A stretch of 64,000 nt of DNA from Crotophaga sulcirostris (lineage: Eukaryota; Chordata; Aves; Cuculiformes; Crotophagidae). The notes beneath the pieces were generated by a model that was not told where the DNA came from, did no database searches, and saw only the letters and a program-made list of their open reading frames with translations. Each line of letters opens with the position of its first letter. Positions within the stretch are counted from its first letter, which is position 1. The DNA is taken from positions 266,348 to 330,347 of the forward strand of contig VYZB01000122.1 in assembly GCA_013397455.1 (NCBI GenBank), read 5' to 3'. Position numbers and translations under genes: made by a program. Below, in pieces: positions 24,101-37,500 of the stretch.

Positions 24101-27100
24101 ACACTTGTTTACTTATACCTTCTTGGCACTTGAAAAAAAAAAGTGTAAATGAGGAATGCAGAGATGGAATTATAAAAAAAATAAAACCTAAAGGAGAGAC
24201 TGTGACTATAAGTAAGAGATAGATACTGAATAAAAATTTTCAACTTCACAAGTAAGTACTAGAAGAAAGTTTAGCTATCACTCAAAGCATCGTAACCTAC
24301 AATCAGTATAGATTCTAATATAAGTAAGAGCATTTCAGCATATCAAGGAGAAAGTCAACAAAACTAAGTCAGTAAGCTGTGGAAGAGTGCTGTTTCTGTT
24401 CATTTGGCTCCATGCCTTTCTATTTTGAAGGATATATTTGAAAAAATCTATCAGTGCCTCTTATCTTCGGTTCAGCATTGTTTTTCCGTCTTTATGGGGG
24501 TCAGCTAGGGCCAACAACACACTAGTCTGAGAGTTATATTTAAAGAGAAAAATGGTAAAGTTGAGATGGATTTAGTAGCAAACAACTCAAGCACAGAACA
24601 ATTAAATATATCTTTTGAAAATATCAGACTAGTTAGACACTTACTTAGAAAACAAACACTATGACAATACACATAGTGTGATCCAGGGGCTGAGACAAAG
24701 ACAAAATACTTGTGCATATTAAAAATAATTTTAAAGTACATTATAGAGAAATCACTATCTGTGATACAATAAGGAATTTTTTAAACATTTATTAGAGGCA
24801 CTGAAGTCATCCAGTTTATCTTGTGTTTGCTGTAATGACACTCTGGGCCACTGGGCATTTTGGATGTGCTTCCCAATATCAAAGCCAAATCTGCTCAAAG
24901 CCAGAGTAGTTATATTAAATAACATTCAGGACGCATGGCGAGTTTTGTTTCTCTCGTTTTCCAGATCTTTTTTAGTGTAATCATGGGACCACAAGTCAAT
25001 CATATGATAAGGAAAATAATTTGTCGAAAGCACAGAATTTTTGGCATAAATGCAAAGATAATTATGCAATAGCTATGATGAGGGGGACAACTGTTCTGCG
25101 TAAACTTCTGTACCACTGAAAAGTATTTGGTAAACGCCTTTCACTTTAATAAACTAATTTATTCTGCTTGCTTTTCCTGAAGGAAAATGTATACTACTAA
25201 AGAAGACTGTTCCTGAAGACAGCTGCCTGTTCCAAGTTCAATGAAAATTTTAGCTCTGTATTTCTAGTTTTATGGACTGAGACATTTGGATTCCCTAGTT
25301 TTTAAATGTATACTTCAACCATCAGTGACCGAACAATCTATTATCAGCACAGGCCTTCCAGGTCACCCAGTAGAAAGCATCTAGGGCTTATATTATGAGC
25401 TTTTTGTACCATATTTTCTTAGAATAACATTTCAGAGAACTCTGTTCTATTGAAGTAATCCCGAAAATTTTACTAAGTTTTGTTACCTGAGGGATAGTAT
25501 CTTCTGTTTCTGTTCAAAGTTTAAAATAAATAAAATATAAAAGGAAATTTAACTTTTTAACATAATAGTCATTCACATAAATACTCTGTAGTATTTTGGA
25601 AAGTTCCCTAAAAGTGTTTCAGCAACAGTGTCCTTAGTCATTAAAAATCATGTTAACTAGAACAAGAATAGATTAGGAAAGTAGCGAGAAGAAATAATTA
25701 ACAGTCTGGAGACTCTTTTATGATATTCTAGACACAATTGGCTTCATATGTCTCCCATTTTCTTCCACGTTAAACAGTGTGGTGTTTTCCTGAACATAAC
25801 ATTCATGAATCCTCGAGTTTCAAGCAGAGCCAACTGTTTTTCCCAGAACAGACTTTTCAAAAATCAAAGTCTCTTTAAGGTCAGAATGATTTAATAATTA
25901 ATCTTATTTCACTCACTTCTTTCTCCCCTGTTCTTTATTACCATATTAAGAACTAAACACTACCCAAATGTAAAAGAGAAAGAAAGATTTTATTTGCTCT
26001 ATCAAGGGACAAAAATTAAAATTCAACTCTCTAAGACTGAAAACTTTGAAACTGATCATATATAAAAAAAATATTTTAAAAATTGTGGTAATACTGAACC
26101 AAAAGCTAAGTACAAATTCAGAGGAGTTAATTTATTAAAGTATTTTCAGTAAATGAATAAAATTTTAAACAAAACACACTGATACAAGACCTGAATTTAT
26201 TGCCCAAAGCATGGCCAGGTTAGATTAATGCAATTACCTAAACTTATATAGGCCTTTTCAGTCAGATTGGATTTGCGTCTAATGCTTTCACATTACATTT
26301 GCAGTTCTCCAATTCAGCCATATTTTACACACTGCAGTGACTCTACCAGACCTTTCAGATTATGCATGAAGTGTAACAGCAAAAATGCCAAAAATAAAAC
26401 AAAAAAGATTCTCCTTCTGAACCTTAATTGATACTATAATTCATTTTATATGAATCATCACATACAGCTCTTCTTACAGGCACACTGTTTCTAATAGTGT
26501 TGCAACTGTATTTAACAGGAAGAGATTGAAGATGTAATGTCCCCTCTGAATTGGTATTAACATAATAGTAACTAGGACTTTCTAACATTATTCAAGTAGT
26601 TTCCATAGTGACTAGTTTTGCACTGGAATGCAAAACATGCCTGCATCTGTGTTATTTCAGCTTTGGAGTTTAATATTAAAGAGCACTAGGGAAGAATGTG
26701 AAGAACACTGAAGTTTTAGCATAGGTATATACTTACTACCACTGAGTGTAATGTTTATTTAGAATTTATTTTTAGATAGTCTCAGTATCAAATCTAATCT
26801 GAATTGAGTTACCTTTGAAAAAGTGAACTTTACTGATCCCCACAGTTTTGCACTGCAGCTCCACAGGGATGATGTTTTTGCTAGAGTGTCACTGCTCTGC
26901 CTACAGGTCCCGTCGTTTCTTTCTGGCCAAGACTTGTTGTATTCTATGATTCTCCTTCTGAAACCTGCTCATTCCTTGAATATCACTGAAAACTATTTCT
27001 TCCTTGCCTTATTACCCACACAGAACAGATATACAGTTCTGTTCTTGGTTCTCCACTTTTTCCTCAGGTGTCTTTTGGATAGATCTTCTTGTGTCATTGT

Positions 27101-28314
27101 ACTTGCACGATTCCTCCTTCACCACTCACCTTTATATACCTGACTAATTCAAAGCACATTATTTCAGATGTCATTTCTAAGCATATAGCTCTCAAAAGAC
27201 TTTGCTACCCCTCATTAGCTTCCCTATCAACATCTCAACTTATTTTCAATTTCGATATCTTATAAGCCACTTCTTGAAAGACTTAACAAATGTAAACCTA
27301 ACAAAACCAAAGATCACACTCTTCCTTTAACCTCAATAAATAAACCTCTCCTTTGTGTTTTCCTTTTCTTTTATCTCATAGTAAAATAGCCCTGTAACCT
27401 GCACTTTGTTATTCTTTGTGGATTTTTGTTTTGTTTTGTTGTTGGTTTTTTGTTCTGTAGGAACAGAGGAATATAGCCTTCCCAATACGGGTACCAACTC
27501 CTTAATATCATTCAAGCATAACCATAAAAATTGATTTACTAGTCTGTTCTTGTCACTGTCTTGATTGAAGATTGCTTCTACATTCAGTACAGCTCAATCA
27601 CAGACAGGTACTTTCCCATCCCTTTGTTAAACTTTCTCTTTAACAGTTATGGTACTAAGCTGGTCAGTACATTTCAGATACAGTGAGTTCCTGAAAATTC
27701 AAAACAGTTCTAGACAGAATGAGAATTTGATTCAGCAGTGTTTTAATTTTCTGTTTAAAAATTAAGAATGTGTTGTTCTACATGAAAAGACTTTTATGCA
27801 GTGATAGCCTGATTACAATTAAGGAGCGTGGACAGCACCCTATCTCAGTCAAAACAGCAATCGGTATAAATTGTTGCCTAGTCATAAAGCCATGCTTCCA
27901 TCCCTACAAAGCTTAGCTGAGACTTGAAAATTGTGTCCCCAAAGCACACTGTTAGATTTTAATATCCAATATACGACACGTGGGTTCCTGTTGTCCCAAA
28001 GTTGCTGTAGAAGCACAACATTCTTAAAAGCAGCTTAACAGGTCCCTTGTTAGACTGCTAGACATTTGCTTATGTTAATATCCTGCACACATGGAAAATA
28101 TTAATTAAGGGGGGATGTACCAAGTATGATAATTGAGATGCATTACATAAGACATGTTCCAAGACAAACGTTATTTAACCTGAGTTTTCAGATAAAATGT
28201 GCATGAAATTAGATTGTGAATACAACTGCTAAGTTTAGTTTTCCACTTTTAATGAAGACAGACATTTCTCTTCTATTGTCTCTCAAACTTAGCTCCTGTA
28301 ACATTTCCCTTCAT
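21161..28314. other. Unique AT-rich non-coding DNA, no gene recognised
   Basis: Seven kilobases with no CR1 and no identifiable gene. The stretch 21616-21847 is the most protein-like part: an acceptor-like pyrimidine tract ending CTCACTCAG precedes it, and a 68-codon plus frame (21641-21847) has balanced codon use, but I cannot assign a family. The 143-codon plus frame at 23791-24222 is the longest plus-strand frame outside an element. It is rich in Lys and His, has no recognisable domain and lies in A-rich sequence. Other frames (22752-23018, 26823-27143) likewise show nothing. Confidence 0.5.
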
Positions 28315-29792
28315 ATCACAGAATCATAGAACCATAGAATAGTTGGAAGGGTCCTTAGAGTTTATCTAGATCCATCTACCCTGCCATAGGAAGGGATACC
28401 TTCCGCTAGGTCAGGCTGCTGAGAGTCTCAACCAACCCGACCTTGAGCATCTCTAAGGATGGGGATTCTAGCACTTCTCTGGACAACCTGTTCCACTGCC
28501 TCACCACCCTCACAGTTAAAAATTTCTTCCCAATATCTAATCTAAATATACCCTCTTTCAGATTAAAACTGTTAATCCTCATCCTATCACTATACTCCCT
28601 CCAGTATAAAGAGCCCCTCCCCATCTTTCCTGTAGGCCCCCTTTAATTACAGCAAGGCTGCTAGAAGGTCTCCCTGGAGCCTTTTCCTCCCTAGGCTAAA
28701 CAAGCCCAACTCTCTCAGCCTGTCCTCATATGGGAGATGCTCCAGCCCTCTGATCATCTTCTTGGCCTTCCTCTGGACTCGTTCAAATAGATCCATGTCC
28801 TTTCTGTACTGAGGACTCCAAAATTGAATGCAGTATTCCAGGTGAGGTCTCATGAGAGCAGAGGGGGAGGATCACCTCCCTTGACCTGCTGGTTATAACA
28901 GTGTATGGTTGGCTTTCTGAGTTGCAAGTACACACTGTCAGTTCATGTTGATCTTCTCATCAACCAGCACCTCCAAGTCCTTCTCTTCAGGGCTACTCTC
29001 AATCCATTCTACACCCAGCCTGTATTTGTAGTTGGAGTTGCCCCAACCCAGGTGCAGGACCTTGCGCTTGACCTTGTTGAACTTCAAGAGGTTAGCTCAG
29101 GCCCACCTCTCAAGTCTATCAAGGCTCCTCTGGATGTCATCCCTTCCCTCCAATGTGTCGACCATGACACACAGTTTGTTGTTTTCAGCAAGCTTGCATA
29201 ATGTGCATTCAAGCCCACTGTCCATGTCTGTGACAAAGCTGTTAAACAACACCAGTCCCAATACCGATCCCTGAGAAATGCCACTCGTTACTGTTGTCCA
29301 CTTGGACATTGAGCCTTTGACCACAAATCCTGGAGTGAGACCACCCGGCCAATTCCTTGTCCACTTAGTTGTCCATCCAATCCATGTCTCTCCAAATTAG
29401 AGACAAAAGTGTTGTGCAGGACAGTGTCTAATGCCTTGTACAAATCCAGGTAAAAGATGTAAGCTATTCTTCCCTTACCCAAAACCACTGTAGCCCCATC
29501 ATAGAAGGCCATCAGATTTGTCAGACACAGTTTGTTCTTAGTGAAGTCGTGTTGGCTGTGACAAATCACCTCCTTATTTTCCATGTGCCTCAGCAGAGTT
29601 TCCAGAAGGATCTACTCCCTGATCTTGCCAGGCACAGGGGTGAGACTGACCAGCCTGTAGTTCCCCAGGTCTTCCTTTCTTCCTTTTTTAAAAACGGAGG
29701 TTATGTTTCCCCTCTTCCAGTCAGTGGGAACTTCATTGGACAGCCACGAATTCTCAAATGTGATGGAGTGGCTTAGCAACTTCACCCAACAG
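28315..29792 (-). mobile_element. CR1 LINE, long 5'-truncated copy, minus strand
   Basis: About 1.5 kb of CR1 read right to left. The 3' end at 28315-28345 has ATTCTATG-type units (TAGAACCATAGAATAG on the plus strand), followed by the 3' UTR and then the second half of ORF2, the reverse transcriptase. The 5' truncation falls near 29792, beyond the region matching CR1 text such as CTTCCAGTCAGTGGGAAC. Many substitutions and frame shifts mark it as old. The 3' text differs from the GATACTGT and GGGTTGGAAGGGACC groups, so it represents a separate subfamily. Confidence 0.95.
28647..29584 (-). pseudogene. CR1 ORF2 reverse-transcriptase remnant
   Basis: Three minus-strand frames carry successive parts of a CR1 reverse transcriptase, which copies the element's RNA at a nicked target. 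29288-29584 contains the fingers and palm motif A region (QHDFTKNKLCLTNL, then DLYKALDTV with the motif A aspartate kept). 29097-29324 contains the [11 protein letters not shown] block and the motif C area, where the family's FADD is replaced by a LAEN sequence. 28647-28853 holds the C-terminal [11 protein letters not shown] and [14 protein letters not shown] region. Frame changes between the three pieces and loss of the motif C aspartates show it is non-functional. Confidence 0.9.
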
Positions 29793-32700
29793 TTAATATA
29801 GTCAATGTATAGTCAGTATAGTAAAATACAGTCAATGTACTAGTCAACAAAGTACAAAAAAAACCCCAAAAACCCCATACAATGGATAGAAATAAAATGA
29901 GAATTAGGGTAGATGAAGAAATCGAAAAACAGAGGGCTCCCTGCTCATCTTTATTAAGTTGGCTTTTTTTATTCTTTTTTTAAAAAATCTGAATACTAAG
30001 TATATCAAAAAAATTAGAACAGAGAAAATAAGCCTAAGAAAAGGTGAAAAAAATGGCAAAGTAGCTTTCTTTGCCTCTGATCTACATTCTCCTTCCTAGA
30101 CATTATTCGTTCTGATGGTTTTCTTTCACTGTTCTTTACCAGTTTTGTGTTATTAACCTGTAATTTCATCTAGTCTCTAAACTTTTCCTGTCCTGTCCAG
30201 CCTTTTTATTTATTCTATAGACTGTTTTCACTGCCTTTCTCCTCTTCTTTCACTTCTAAGCATATTATTTCTGCAGTCTAGCTTGTATGTACAGGCCTAG
30301 GAAGTCTAGGCTTAGGAATGACAGGATATTTCTATTTCTTTTCTGGCTCTCTAGACAACATTTCCCAGCAGAGTACTTCCCTTCTCAAGTATTAGAATTA
30401 TTCCCTCACTCTATATATATAGAATTGTGTTTTCTTTCCAAAACTTGTACCCATTAAAAAATTTAAATACTATACTTAGTTATATAAAAAACAAAGACAG
30501 TCCTAATATTCAGGCTACGACTGTTTGATCCTCTGTGGTGTCAGACAGAACTGCAGAACTGTGGTGTCAGAAGGAAGGGCTAGCCAAAGGACATTTTCCT
30601 TTAGAGTAAGTATCTCTGTCAATTCAGATGCCATAGGTCTTTTGCTTTTTCCCTCTGTTAGTCATCTACAACCTTTTGAAGTACAGGAAAGGACATCTAC
30701 ATCTATTTATTATTCTAATCATGAACATATGTGGATGTTAAAAGGTAGTTAAGAACTCACATCTCTAATTCTACACCTCTCCACTGGGACTGGTGATTTC
30801 TTCTCTCTGGCAGTACAATCAATTTTATTCAGTAAAAAGAAGAAATATTGAAAAGTATGAAGGAGACAGGGAAATAAAATCCATAAATACCTGTTGCCAT
30901 GATGAAATGCCTAGGCATTCTCATTTTAAGCATTACATATTTTTGAAAGCCCTCTTTGCTCAGGATTAGTCAAATACACTGGCACGGTCCAGAATAGGCT
31001 GTCTATTGTCTGCTAAGCTAGTTCATAATGCCTGAAGTTGAACTAATGACTGCATAATACTGCAACTAAATTGATATTCCTCAAAGGTGTTTGATGAGAA
31101 GGAAATTTCCTTCTATCTTCTTCTGCAATTAAGTAGAAGTTAATAACATCTAATAATTCTCTGTTGCAATCCTTTCCAAGCAGGACAGATAACACATTTT
31201 TTGGGCTCCATTTGTGAAATACACTTAATTTTTCTTTAACTATGCAATGTCCATTGAAAATGGGTTGTTCCTAATCGCAATGCTTGTTGCTGGATTAGAA
31301 CCTACTATTGTGAGGAGTAGTTAGGGTAGTTAGAGTTGTATGTTCTCCTAGTTAAAAAATGATAAGTAGGTAAGCTAAAACTGTTACTCTTTGACCTATC
31401 ACTATACTCATTTTTTATAGAGTCCCTCGCTATCTTTACTGTAGGTCCCCTTTAACTACTGCAAGGCTGCTAGAAGGTCTCCCTGGAGACCTTCTCTTTG
31501 CCAAGATTTCCAGTTGGGGAGTATTGCTTTCCCCTCAGGATATTCCTCTCCAAGGGCTTTTGCAAAGGCCTGCACTCTCCATCAATGCCTGCTGTTACAG
31601 CTTTTTACCAAAGCAGCACACAATGAAGTCTAATACATTGTTCACATAGGAACCAAATTACTGTTTCATAGATGTATAGAGTGTTCCTGCTTAAATAAGT
31701 GCCAATTATCCTTCAGTGTCTATATTTCCATGACTGGCAAGAAGTTTTTCACTACTGCAGATAAAAAAGAGTAAAACAAAAGCCCCATTAAAAATTTTCT
31801 AGTTGCTGAGAATTTCATCAGCTGTCTGCTTGTTTACAGAAAAGCTGTATCAAAACACTAGAGTAATATAGACTTGCTCAATTCTCCTGTTGAATACGAA
31901 AGAATTTAGTAAGAGTAAGACTTATTGAATAAATTTTTAAAAGCATGATGAAACAAACAGGAATTTTTCTGAATGTGAAATTTCAGTTCATTAAAGATTT
32001 TTCAAGTCTGATAGAAGCTGTCACTTTGAATTGCATTAAAAAAAATTCTAACTGGATAGAACATACTGTTTGTCTTCGAGAAGTGTGACAGCCACAGAGA
32101 GACAATGGCAATTTAACAAGAAAGACCTTTCAAGGAACACATTTCAGGGCAATGTAAAAGATGAAAGTAGACATCAGTATTCACCTTCACATAGCAACAT
32201 TCTTCCTTGATACAAATACAGAGAAATTCATGCTTTATCAATACGAGGGACATAGAAAAGACCACTGCACTTAAGTAAAACACTTGAAAAAGCATCCTAT
32301 AAATATTAACCAAAGTATTTATCATGAAGGATTAACTAACAGGAAAAAATAAGAGTTTATGGAGAATTTATATGGCAAGTGGAAAGCAGTTTTTCAGCTA
32401 TTGGCTTTGTTGTAATTAGTGTTTTCATTAACTACTTGGTCATAAAAGCAGAGACCTCCTGATTAAATCTGTTAAAAAGGCTAGGAGATATGATCAGTAT
32501 GGCAAGCACGGATTATCATTCAGGAATAGCTAAATAACTAGAGTAAAGGAACTCAAATTGAACACACCCATACTTTAGATATTAAGTAACTTGGGGTATC
32601 ACAAGGAAAGTAAAAGAAAGGGAATAATGAGTCCACGATTTCATCATAGAGAACCTAGATTATAAAGAGACATTTTCAAGACAACTAAAAGCAGAGTCTC

Positions 32701-33373
32701 TTCATTTATCAGGAAATTTATTTCTGTAAAAAATGACATTACACATATAATTAAAAGGAGGAAAATAAATACAAGTACAGAGAAGGGCAGCTAAATTAGA
32801 AAGGTTCTCTAATGGCCCAGAGAAGATCTGAAGAGTAAAGCATGAGAGTGTTATTTTTCTGTAAGAATTAGTGAATTAGCAGGTTTGAAAAAAAAAAGAA
32901 GGCAAGGGATACTTGAACTGAAATACACTCTTTGTAACCAGACCAATAGAATTAAGATAGTGATGCATACATTCAAACTGAAAATTAGAAAATGGCTTCC
33001 AGCTGTCAGCAAAGAGAAGTCATTAAACAACTTTCAAAAAACCTCAGAAGGAACCCATGTCTACCTGTTTGAAAAGTTATCCTTTCCAAACTAAAAAAAA
33101 ATTTTAGGCTACAGTCATAAAAGAACAAAATTAAAAAAAAAATATATCAGAACTTCCCTTCAAGTCCTGTGCAAAAGTATTTATTCAGCCTTCTGACAGC
33201 AGAGAGACAAAGACTGCAACAAAATAGCAGCTGCTGTGAGGCTATATTTTTCTTGATCTTTCTACAGAATCCCTGGACATGGCATGACAAAAGTCCTCCC
33301 ACTGCTTGTTGCAGACAAGGAACATGGATGCTTACAGTATATTTCTACTTAGCAACATTGGCCTCTGCAGATC
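29793..33373. other. Unique AT-rich non-coding DNA with one orphan CR1 piece
   Basis: No gene recognised. The first 60 bp repeat the words AGTCAATGTA and TAGTCA several times (29796-29850), a loose local duplication. An internal CR1 fragment is at 31373-31500. The remaining frames, up to 75 codons, show no family resemblance. Confidence 0.55.
31373..31500 (-). mobile_element. Orphan internal CR1 fragment, minus strand
   Basis: About 125 bp align well with 28568-28690 of the neighbouring CR1, including CCTATCACTATACTC, CTTTACTGTAGGTCCCC and GCAAGGCTGCTAGAAGGTCT. Neither a CR1 3' tail nor 5' sequence is present. Because CR1 insertions begin at the 3' end, a piece lacking that end implies a later deletion or a copied fragment rather than a simple insertion. 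Confidence 0.85.
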
Positions 33374-34530
33374 AGAGAATCACAGAATCACAGGTTTGGG
33401 TTGGAAGGGACCTTAAAGATCATCCAGTTCCAGCCCCCCTGCCATGGGCAGGGACACCTCCCACCAGCCCAGGCTGCTCAAGGTCCCACCCAACCTGGCC
33501 TTCAACATTTCCAGGGAGGGGGCACCTACAGCCACCCTGGGCAACCTGTGCCAGGGCCTCACTGCCCACATTGTGAAGAATTTCTTCCTAATGTCTAATC
33601 TAAATCTCCCCCCTTCCAGCTTAAAGCCATTCCCCCTCATCCTGTCACTACCTGCCCTTGTAAAAAGTCCCTCCCAAGCTTTCCTGTAGCCCCTTCAGGT
33701 ACTGGAAGGCTGCTATGAGGTCTCCCTGGAGCCTTCTCTTCTCCAGGCTGAACAACCCCAACTCTCTCAGCCTGTCCTCATAGCAGAGATGCTCCAGCCC
33801 TCTGATCATCTTTGTGGCCCTCCTCTGGACCTGTTCCAACAGCTCCATAACCTTCTTATGTTGGGGATTCCAGAACTGGACAGAATACTCCAGGTGGGGT
33901 CTCGCAAGAGTGGAGTAGAGGGGAAGAATCGCCTCCCTTGACCTGCTGGCCACACTTCTGATGCAGTTGGCCTTCTGTGCTGTGAGCGCACATTGCCGGC
34001 TCATGTCAAGCTTCTCATCACTCAGCACCACCAAGTCCTTCTCTGCAGGGCTCTCAATCACATCATCACCGATCCTGCATTGAAACCGCAGATTGTCCTG
34101 ACCCAGGTGTAGGACCTTGCATTTGGCCTTGTTGAACCTCATGAGGTTCACACACGCCCGCTTCTCCAGCTTGTCCAGGTTCGTCTGGATAATATTCCAT
34201 CCTTCTGGTGTTATCACTGCCCCACTCATCTTGGTGCCATCTGCAAACTTGCTGAGGGTGCACTCAATCCCACTGTCTATATCATCAATGAAAATATTAA
34301 AAAGCACTGGTCCCAGTACGGACCTCTGAGGGACACCATTTGTCATGAGTCTCCATCAGGACATCGAGCCATTGACCACGACTCTCTGAATGCGACCGTC
34401 CAATCAATTCCTTATCCACCAAACAGGCCACTCATTAAATCCATATCCTTCCAATCTAGAGAGAAGGTTGTTGTGGGGGACTGTGTCAAAGGCTTTACAG
34501 AAGAAGATAAAAAAAATATCAGATTTTATC
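33374..34530 (-). mobile_element. CR1 LINE, minus strand (GGGTTGGAAGGGACC 3' type), relatively well preserved
   Basis: The 3' end has two to three AGAATCAC units (33374-33393), then TTTGGGTTGGAAGGGACC, CCATGGGCAGGGACACC and CCAGGCTGCTCAAGG, the classic CR1 3' UTR. ORF2 continues to the right, up to the motif A region around 34480-34530, where the match fades into a purine-rich stretch. It is the best preserved copy in the window, with a 232-codon uninterrupted reverse-transcriptase frame. It belongs to the same subfamily as 52569-53030. Confidence 0.96.
33648..34346 (-). pseudogene. CR1 reverse transcriptase, C-terminal 232 codons, catalytic residues lost
   Basis: This uninterrupted minus-strand frame covers the palm motif C to the end of CR1 ORF2. 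Visible blocks are [21 protein letters not shown] near residue 6, KFADGTKM near residue 33 (the active-site FADD of the family reads FADG, losing one metal-binding aspartate), [14 protein letters not shown] near residue 150 and [18 protein letters not shown] near residue 195. Upstream, the minus frame at 34404-34592 carries motif A as FCKAFDTVPHN, but the aspartate normally two residues before the CKAFD block reads Phe. The first methionine is internal to the domain, so it is not a real translation start. This copy cannot retrotranspose. Confidence 0.92.
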
Positions 34531-37500
34531 AAGTGAGGAAGGGAGGAGGGAAGAAAACAAAAGGTGGCATTTCTGAGTTCCATGCACATCAACCAGCAGT
34601 CTGTCAGTCACATATTTGAATATGCATATATGGATAGTGAACAACTATAAACTACCTTCTAGCAAAGTTGACATTTCAGCAAAAGAAGCAAAAACCCACC
34701 TGCTTCTAGCAATTTCTTAAATGTCCTCATGGCACTATTTACATTGGTAACCTCTATCTGAATCATATTTAAAGAAAAGATTTATGATTCTAGAAATTCC
34801 CTGCAACCAATATTAATGCAGAATAAATTAAGTAAATATAGTTTGGTAAAAGTAGCTTTCTTTTATCAAGCAATACCAGAAACATTCAGTAAAACTGAAG
34901 TGGTTTACTGATTTGCTAGCCACATAAAAGCAAACCAACTAGCCAAAATAAAATTCAAATAAATAACAATTTTTTTTAAAAAAAGATGGAAAGGCTGACT
35001 TGCCTTAGGGTTCAGAACGATAACATATACCTTGCTTTTCCTTTAAAATACAACTACCACACATGCCTTATACCTGGGCAAGACCATTCTTCTTCAAGTT
35101 TCCAAAGCAGAAGCAGGCATAGCAATCAGACAATACCCCAGTGGAATAAACTTCAAATATTGTGAGTGAGATGGTAGGCTAAACTCAAAATATTGTGAAG
35201 ACAAACTGACTAGTATTGCTAATTCTCCATTTACCAGAATGTTTGACTGAACTGATTCCCACTTTGTACTTTTATATGATCTGGGTTTTACTGAAGAAAC
35301 ACCATTACAAAATAACATAAAAGATTATCTGATCTACCGAATACTGAAGATGATAAGAAGCCTAAGTTTCATTAATTTAAAGCTAATGAATTACAGTGTT
35401 ATAATGAGAATTGGTCTACCTTTTTTTCTTTTTAATGAGGTCATATTTATTTGGAGGATTATCTGTGGAGGAATTGTAATTTATGTGATTGTTTTTTTCA
35501 CTTTGATGTAGTTACCCACAGCTACATCGTTGGCAAGTCTTTCTGATAGGAATCTAGGTAACTGCAAGCAAAATCTCAGTATGCTTAGCAATCTGCAGGA
35601 TATGGAAATTACTCAGGAAGAACCTACATTAAGGGAAGGTGAAGAATGAAAAGTGAAAATGCCCCTGAGCTGCCTTAAATCATCATCTCAGATTTATGCA
35701 GTACAACAAAGAATTGAATTATATTCTTTCACATATTTCCAGAGTGTTAGTGTCTTGATTAATGGAAAGAAAGAAAAGTTTTTCAGAAGTGGGAAAGGAT
35801 TTCACAATGAAGAAGGCTATTCTCCTCTATGCCTGTATCCAATGATCTTACCAAGAGATTTCAAAATAGATTATAAGGGAAACTGAGCATTATTATTTCC
35901 TATTTCACATCTGTGCAAACTGAACTATGAAGAAAAGGAAATTTCTCGCCTAATGTCATCACCTGTCAGAATCTATTAGTAAACCTTGATGCCAGATCAA
36001 ATTTCACACTGCGCAATATGCCACTTTTATTTGAATTAAATATTTATTTTAAGGAAAGGATTTTAAAATGTACTCCATAATTCTTGTGGGTGTTGAAGGC
36101 CTTCTCAGAGAACCAACTCTTACACCTAGGGACTACAGAGTGTGCATGCTGCCAATCCACTCAACCTGATGGTGACTCATATTTCACACTTTTTGGTGTT
36201 TAGAGAATGATTTCCATAGCTAATTTCAAGAAGGAGATGAATATTTAGCTATAAAAGGAATTGTTATCAGTTTTTCATTTGCAAATTTGTAGTTGTTTCA
36301 CTATCAAAGTTCTATCTAAGATCTGCCTCCCTTCTATCAGGCACTCACACTTTTAAAATACATATAACACTCCATATGATGAAGCAAAATACAGACTCTT
36401 CAGAAACACCAGGGTGATTAAATACATAAAAAAGCTTATCTCTTTATTACACACTATTCTACACTTACTGCCATATTAATTCTCTTCAGATTCTCACTTC
36501 ACATTGTGTTGTTCCGACTGTTTAACATGATTGGTTTCACAGAAATATGTTTAGAATTATTTTTGTGAAGAAGTCCCAGGTGCAGGACAAGCAAATTAGA
36601 TGATTTAACCACAAGAGCTAGTCCTTATAAGAAGAGGCTGACCCCTTATTTCCATGCATGCCCTAATCACTTCCTCTCATGTACATGGTCCTTGTAACTT
36701 CATGGTCCAAGTAAACTTCAGTGCCATGTTTATGGCACTATGTGTAGTGTTCTTTGTTTTAAAATAGTACACTGAGTTTAACTTTTGCCTCAGGAAAAGA
36801 ATGTTCCTGGCATTGCCCAAGACCTTCTCAAATTGAACAGTAACAAGTGGCCCACTGTTCTTGTATGTCCAGGTGCCCCTCTGCTGCAATGTTCATAACG
36901 ATTGAAGGGTTTTACTTGGTCTTAGGTGAATAGGTTTTTTTCCCTTATTATGAGCCTACAGAGCAGAGCATTTTAGAGAAATCTGAACTTACTAACAGCA
37001 GTACTGAAAAGAAACGCACAACCATACTGATGTCACAACTTCCCATTTCTTGTCAGTGTCAGTAATAGTTTAGCTGAAGTTGATATCCGTGTTCCAAAAC
37101 ACACAAATCTTCTCAGTAAACTATTTCCATTACTTAATTTTGTGCATTTCTTCACAAGAACAGTTGTAAATACTGTTTGTCATAATAGAACATTTGGATT
37201 TTCAGCATCAGTGAGCAATCAGAAGGAAGTTACTGCAGGTACTCTGTGCATGAAATGAAACTAGGTAACTTTTCATCTATTCAAAGTCTGGCTCCATTTT
37301 GAACATTGTTCAACAATAAAAAGTGGTGAAGTGGTGCATCAAAATCTGGGCAGTTATTTAGTTTTTTTTATTGACAAGTTGTTCATTTGGACAAACACAA
37401 CCATTCTTTTTTTTAAGGTAAGGATTTAAGTCAATTCCATATAAATTATTTGCATATATTTGCTAAGACTACTATTCTAAGATTCAGAAACATGTTCACA

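Noticed and set aside
23791..24222. 143-codon plus-strand frame considered as a gene
   Set aside because: It is Lys/His-rich with no domain, lies in A-rich DNA, and has no splice or promoter context or recognisable homology. Frames of this size arise by chance in 64 kb.
33169..33576. 135-codon plus-strand frame
   Set aside because: Its second half is the antisense of the CR1 3' UTR and its first half has no protein-like features.
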